Shown here piece after piece: positions 29,048-32,587 of a DNA stretch of 32,587 nucleotides. The stretch spans positions 1 to 32,587 of the IMG/VR virus record IMGVR_UViG_3300032401_000046. One strand, given 5' to 3'. The first letter of the stretch is position 1, and each line of letters begins with the position of its first letter. The translations under genes were made by a program, and so were the position numbers. A model generated the notes under the pieces. The model did not search any database. It was not told the DNA's origin and worked only from the letters and a program-made list of their open reading frames with translations. The stretch is from a virus.

Positions 29048-30657
29048 CGTCCAAACAACAGCTCAGAGATGCCAAACTCACCCCGACTCGGATTAAAACG
29101 TTCTTTTATTAGATCAATTCGTTTTTGCAGTTCGTTTCGATTTTGACGCTGCTCCATTGTTTTTCTTTGCTGTGGGTTTAAAGATGTAACTTGCGGCATT
29201 GTCGTTTGCTCTGAAGATCTAAAATCAGGATTTGCATAGTTTGTTCTAGGAGCAGTGCCTATGGTTTGCCTTAGTTTTGAGATAATTCCTTCTCCCGTTT
29301 GTTGCCGCGATACTTCGTCGAGAGCATTTGCGGCTCGTATTGTAGTTAAACCCAAAGCAATTCCTGGGACAATAGGAGCTACGGCAGGTGCTGCTGCGAT
29401 GGCACCGCCCGTTGCAAGTGCTGTTGGAATTCCGCCAGCAAAATCACCGGCCATACGCATAACTCCCTGTAAAGGTCTACCGCTGTAAAAATCTTGTACT
29501 ACTTCACGCGAAGGTATTAGATCTGCTGCACTAACACCTACGGCACTCCTAAAACCTGCTCCCAGATTTCCCCGGCCTTCTAAAATGTTCTTACCGATTA
29601 AATAGTTCCTAGTACCGACAGCTTTTTGAAATGGTGTGAAATCGGGAGCAGGATTTGTATTTAAAACACTAGGCGCGGTGGGATCCCCCGCACGTTGTAA
29701 AAATTCTGTATAAGGTTGTAAAGGAAGGTTTCTTTCGTTCCCTGTAACAAAACGCTGAACGTCTTTAGATCCTCCGCCGTAACCACTTGAAAACCCTTGC
29801 GAACTTAACGGGCCCGCTAAACCAGCTGTTTCATATAAACTGGATCGCCAATTTGGATTTGAAGCCGCTACTTGCTCGACTGGAGTGAGTGTCGATACCC
29901 CGCCAAATGATCCTTGTGTCTCTAAAATTTTATTTTTAAATTCATCTAATATACTTTCTTTAAAGCCAACGGGTTTTTGTGTAACGTACCCACGTTCTTG
30001 CCAAGTTTTAGGCGTTTGTGGTTGACCACTGTAGTCACCAATATAGTCAGATTGATTTTTTATTTCGTCAATTTTTTCTTGTAACTTTGCTGGGCTTTTA
30101 CCGTAATAAGGATCGTTTTCTTTTAACTGTTTTATTTCTGTTTCAATTCGATCTTGTAGGTTAGGTCCGGTTGCAAAGCTATAATCGTTTCCTGCATTAA
30201 GAGGTACTCTAAAATCAACAAGAAATTGTTTAGCAGCAGGAGTTAAACTTGACGAACCAAAGTCTTTTGGTAAAGCACCAAAAGTCATTTGCCAAGGGCG
30301 CCCAGTTGCAGGATTAATTATTCCCGGTAAATCACTAGTTTTATAGTCATATCCTATTTGTTGATCAATTCCGCCAACAGAAAAATTTTGACGACCAGTG
30401 TCTGGTCTTAAAGAAGATTGATTTAAATTAGTTGAAGCTTCAACAGCAGTTAGTAATTCTTTATCTGTAACTGGTATTCCCTTGCGCCCGACAATATTTC
30501 CTTCTCCGTAATAATCAAGAATTTCTTGATCAGTAGTTGTATTACGTAAGTAATTAGTTAAAGCATTATCAACTGCCTGACGCATTTCACCTTGTGCTTC
30601 GGGTGTTTTTGATGCGTTTCCTAAGATTGCATCTAAAAATTGTTTCCCAAAATCCAT
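29044..30657 (-). CDS. Large hypothetical protein, possible virion component
   Basis: 537 residues. Helical acidic N-terminus, several Pro/Gly/Asn-rich loops with Y-G/Y-D repeats (DYKTSDLPGIINPATGRPW; NDPYYGKSP), a Gly/Ala-rich hydrophobic stretch (about residues 405-440, PTALATGGAIAAAPAVAPIV then PGIALGL) and a basic C-terminal helix (MEQRQNRNELQKRIDLIKER). A hydrophobic Gly/Ala segment in a long soluble protein recalls phage ejection or inner-virion proteins. No motif supports a named family. The gene lies between the sugar-modification genes. Confidence 0.6.
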   Translation of the reverse strand: MDFGKQFLDAILGNASKTPEAQGEMRQAVDNALTNYLRNTTTDQEILDYYGEGNIVGRKGIPVTDKELLTAVEASTNLNQSSLRPDTGRQNFSVGGIDQQIGYDYKTSDLPGIINPATGRPWQMTFGALPKDFGSSSLTPAAKQFLVDFRVPLNAGNDYSFATGPNLQDRIETEIKQLKENDPYYGKSPAKLQEKIDEIKNQSDYIGDYSGQPQTPKTWQERGYVTQKPVGFKESILDEFKNKILETQGSFGGVSTLTPVEQVAASNPNWRSSLYETAGLAGPLSSQGFSSGYGGGSKDVQRFVTGNERNLPLQPYTEFLQRAGDPTAPSVLNTNPAPDFTPFQKAVGTRNYLIGKNILEGRGNLGAGFRSAVGVSAADLIPSREVVQDFYSGRPLQGVMRMAGDFAGGIPTALATGGAIAAAPAVAPIVPGIALGLTTIRAANALDEVSRQQTGEGIISKLRQTIGTAPRTNYANPDFRSSEQTTMPQVTSLNPQQRKTMEQRQNRNELQKRIDLIKERFNPSRGEFGISELLFGR

Positions 30658-30675
30658 TATCCCTAAGTTTTACAT

Positions 30676-31374
30676 TTATCTTAAAGCGGCAAACATGTTT
30701 TCGTACGGACGAATTTCAACGATTTTATAATTTAACTTAGTTAAATATTTGAAAAGTTCTTCCTTCTCTTCTGCATACCAGTCATCGTTGTTCGCTTCAA
30801 AAATTATCGGTGGGAATTCTGAGCGTTCTAATGTTTTCTCCGCGCCTTTAAGTGCGGCTAATTCGTTACCTTCTATATCTAATTTAATTAAACCAACGTT
30901 ATTAATCCGATGATGGTCAATATCTATAGTTTTAACTAACTCTGTATTTAGTACTTTTTGCTTCGTTTGCCTGATTGTCGATCCTCCTCCGTCTTCGGAC
31001 ACAACGGATAGAACTACGGTTGCGTGTGAATGTACTAAATCTGTTACTGCGTTGTGGTAAGGAGTTATGTTCTCTTTTTCATTAATAAAAATGTTTCCGC
31101 ATAACTGCATATACGTGCGACGCTGCGCTTCAAACGAATAAACTCCTTTAAAACTATCTGCTAACAAGATGGAGTATGCGCCCATGTGTGCGCCGCAGTC
31201 AATAAAATTCTTGTCTTTTGACCCGAACTGCTTAGCCCACTCGATAATCGGCAGCTCAGGGATTCCTACTTGGTGCATCTGACAACGACCTGAATCGTCA
31301 TCGTGCATCAAGAACGCCACTTCCGGTGTGGGCACGATCAGAGATTGCTCAGGACCCCAGAGGTACGTAGTCAT
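30676..31374 (-). CDS. FkbM-family methyltransferase
   Basis: SAM-dependent O-methyltransferase, probably acting on a sugar or polyketide-like substrate. 232 residues. SAM-binding FIDCGAHMGAYSILLA (about 57-72), acidic motif VYSFEAQRRTY, and late VGLIKLDIEGNELAALKGAE with a following FEAN match FkbM. Its neighbours (reductase and glycosyltransferase) suggest methylation of a surface glycan. Divergent from the glycosyltransferase with a 44-bp shared upstream region. Confidence 0.88.
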   Translation of the reverse strand: MTTYLWGPEQSLIVPTPEVAFLMHDDDSGRCQMHQVGIPELPIIEWAKQFGSKDKNFIDCGAHMGAYSILLADSFKGVYSFEAQRRTYMQLCGNIFINEKENITPYHNAVTDLVHSHATVVLSVVSEDGGGSTIRQTKQKVLNTELVKTIDIDHHRINNVGLIKLDIEGNELAALKGAEKTLERSEFPPIIFEANNDDWYAEEKEELFKYLTKLNYKIVEIRPYENMFAALR

Positions 31375-31418
31375 TGTTTCGATCTCGATGGTAGTATGTT
31401 ACCAGCTTTAGGCTGAGT

Positions 31419-32186
31419 ATGAGCATTCCCGTTATTGGTACAGCCTGTGTTAATGGTCCTCATTGGGTTTATAGGCTGCTATACAGTATTGATTACCCCG
31501 TGGATAACTTTGTTGTCTTTAACAACAACGGACGAGGAGAATTAACAGAAGAGTTAGATCTCCTACAGAAAGTGCCTCATAAGCACGTTAAGAAAATAAC
31601 TGTCTGTCACTTACCCGCAAACGTCGGTTGCTCCGGTGCTTGGAATTTAATCATTAAGTCGTTTATGCGATCTCCCTATTGGTTGATCGTTAACCACGAC
31701 ATTATGTTCACGCCCGGTTTTCTAAACGCTATGGTCACACACGCCAGCGACGCAGAGACGGGGATTGTTCATGGCGAGAACGGAAGTTGGGATGTCTTTC
31801 TTATCAAAGATTGGGTCGTTCAGAACTTCGGTTTGTTTGATGAAAACTTGTATCCGGGGTACTGCGAGGACATGGACTACGGGATGAGGTTCAAGCACCG
31901 CGAGCTTAAGCGGCATATGACGGTCGGCGTCCCTTATTACCACGGGGAGAAGAGTGGAAATTACGACGACGGAAGCCAGACCTGGCGTACTGAACCTGAA
32001 CTTGCTGCGGGTATTCATAGGGCTCACGAACTCAACAAGGAGTACTTACACGCTAAGTGGAATCCTGCGTGGCAATCTCACGTCGAAGGGGAGGTGTACA
32101 GAACGCCTTTTAATAATCCAAATATTCCTCTTGATTTTACAACTTACGATTTACATTTCGTAAGAAGCAAAAACCTAGGTTTTTAG
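31419..32186 (+). CDS. Glycosyltransferase family 2-like protein
   Basis: Probably adds a sugar to a host or virion surface molecule. 255 residues. N-terminal strand with CVNG...LLYSIDYPVDNFVVFNN, NVGCSGAWNLII, then WLIVNHDIMFTPGFL, where HD-x-M is a GT-A DxD-like site, and YCEDMDYGMR as the ED-x-D-Y acceptor motif. HGEKSG near residue 173 may bind metal or substrate. Length is usual for short phage GT-A enzymes. Confidence 0.8.
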   Translation: MSIPVIGTACVNGPHWVYRLLYSIDYPVDNFVVFNNNGRGELTEELDLLQKVPHKHVKKITVCHLPANVGCSGAWNLIIKSFMRSPYWLIVNHDIMFTPGFLNAMVTHASDAETGIVHGENGSWDVFLIKDWVVQNFGLFDENLYPGYCEDMDYGMRFKHRELKRHMTVGVPYYHGEKSGNYDDGSQTWRTEPELAAGIHRAHELNKEYLHAKWNPAWQSHVEGEVYRTPFNNPNIPLDFTTYDLHFVRSKNLGF

Positions 32187-32188
32187 GT

Positions 32189-32518
32189 ATGTCTGACGTA
32201 TTCCCCTGTACTAAATGCGGCCTCTGTTGCCGCCATGTCGGCCTCATCCTGGCCACGGTTGATCAACAAGATAATCCTTTGTTAAAAGAGTTATTTAAAA
32301 GTTTTCCTTATGGGACTGATGCGTTTGGTGCCTGCGAAAAGCTGATTAATAACCGATGTTCGGTCTATGAAGATCGTCCTTTGGCCTGCAATATCGCTGC
32401 TTTGGCAGATACACAGGGTATATCCCGAGCTGATTACTTCAAACAAGCCGCTCAAGCTTGCAATTTTATGATTCAGAACGCTGGGTTGGACGAATCTTTC
32501 TTAATAAAGGAATTATGA
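32189..32518 (+). CDS. YkgJ-family Cys-cluster protein
   Basis: 109 residues. CTKCGLCC (7-14) and later C-x6-C...RPLAC (EKLINNRCSVYEDRPLACN) match the YkgJ family, thought to bind zinc or an iron-sulphur cluster. Family function is not established. Starts two bases after the glycosyltransferase stop and overlaps the next gene by four bases. Confidence 0.85.
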   Translation: MSDVFPCTKCGLCCRHVGLILATVDQQDNPLLKELFKSFPYGTDAFGACEKLINNRCSVYEDRPLACNIAALADTQGISRADYFKQAAQACNFMIQNAGLDESFLIKEL

Positions 32519-32587
32519 TCAACAAAACGACTCAATATACTGTTAATAAAATGCCGTTTTACTCTTCTTATACAACTTATGGTCGTT
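32515..32587 (+). CDS. Start of a gene continuing past the window
   Basis: ATG in the ATGA overlap with the YkgJ-like stop, with AAAGGA before it. The visible start MINKTTQYTVNKMPFYSSYT carries no recognisable motif. Confidence 0.6.
   Translation, partial: MINKTTQYTVNKMPFYSSYTTYGR

Noticed and set aside
1-32587. CGTGG pentamer seems common (roughly 40 on the plus strand, high twenties on the minus by eye)
   Set aside because: Excess is modest, counts are by eye, and no fixed spacing or context was seen; needs a proper Markov test.

Overview
The window looks like part of the genome of a tailed double-stranded DNA phage, most likely a cyanophage. It is densely packed and carries phage replication genes: a D5-like primase-helicase, a PD-(D/E)XK exonuclease, an SSB-like protein and a family A DNA polymerase. 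It also has two tRNAs with encoded CCA, dCMP deaminase, many very small ORFs, and a few carbohydrate and methyl-transfer genes. The cyanobacterial link is an inference. It rests on an NblA-like small protein, on small-protein families I associate with marine Synechococcus/Prochlorococcus phages, and on cyanophage-style host-like sugar genes. I see no capsid, terminase or tail gene that I can name.

Layout. (1) 1-9.9 kb, minus strand: replication module of primase-helicase (cut by the window edge), RecB/Cas4-like nuclease, acidic-tailed protein, degenerate methyltransferase-like protein, SSB-like protein, HNH/helix-turn-helix protein, DUF4214-like repeat protein and DNA polymerase. One plus-strand gene (NblA-like, 3.83-4.07 kb) interrupts it. 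(2) 10.0-16.4 kb, minus strand: an apparent single operon between a candidate promoter (16.40 kb) and a strong intrinsic terminator (9.95-9.98 kb). It encodes a RavA/MoxR-type AAA+ ATPase, a ViaA-like VWA protein, a 405-residue coiled-coil-rich protein and five small unknowns. (3) 16.5-20.35 kb, minus strand: about a dozen proteins of 44-115 residues, many joined by a recurring stop-to-start linker, with a 12-bp tandem repeat array and a tRNA-like mini-structure. (4) 20.35-21.74 kb: no convincing gene. It holds a perfect -10 box, four TGATC words at 10-11 bp spacing, perfect inverted repeats of 16, 12 and 9 bp, many smaller hairpins and a plus-strand terminator. I read this as a candidate large structured non-coding RNA of about 1 kb. 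(5) 21.74-25.55 kb, plus strand: Ala/Pro-rich proteins, two tRNAs, then a tightly overlapping chain of small genes ending in an NrdR-type zinc-ribbon protein. (6) 25.55-25.85 kb: structured leader with a start-stop codon pair behind a near-ideal Shine-Dalgarno. (7) 25.85-32.59 kb, mixed strands: dCMP deaminase, RmlD-like reductase, FkbM methyltransferase, GT2-like glycosyltransferase, YkgJ-like Cys-cluster protein and large Ala/Gly-rich proteins that may be virion components.

How the genes may work together. Regions 1 and 5-7 provide DNA replication and dUMP supply. The sugar and methyl-transfer genes could modify host surface or virion glycans. The RavA-ViaA-like operon is an ATPase/adaptor machine whose phage role is unknown. 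The strongest leads for new biology are the 20.4-21.5 kb candidate RNA, the RavA-ViaA-like operon, the start-stop leader at 25.6-25.8 kb, the tRNA-Leu(UAA) with a short variable region, and the tRNA-like mini-helix at 19.7 kb. Everything here comes from reading sequence and recalled family motifs; no database or folding program was run.
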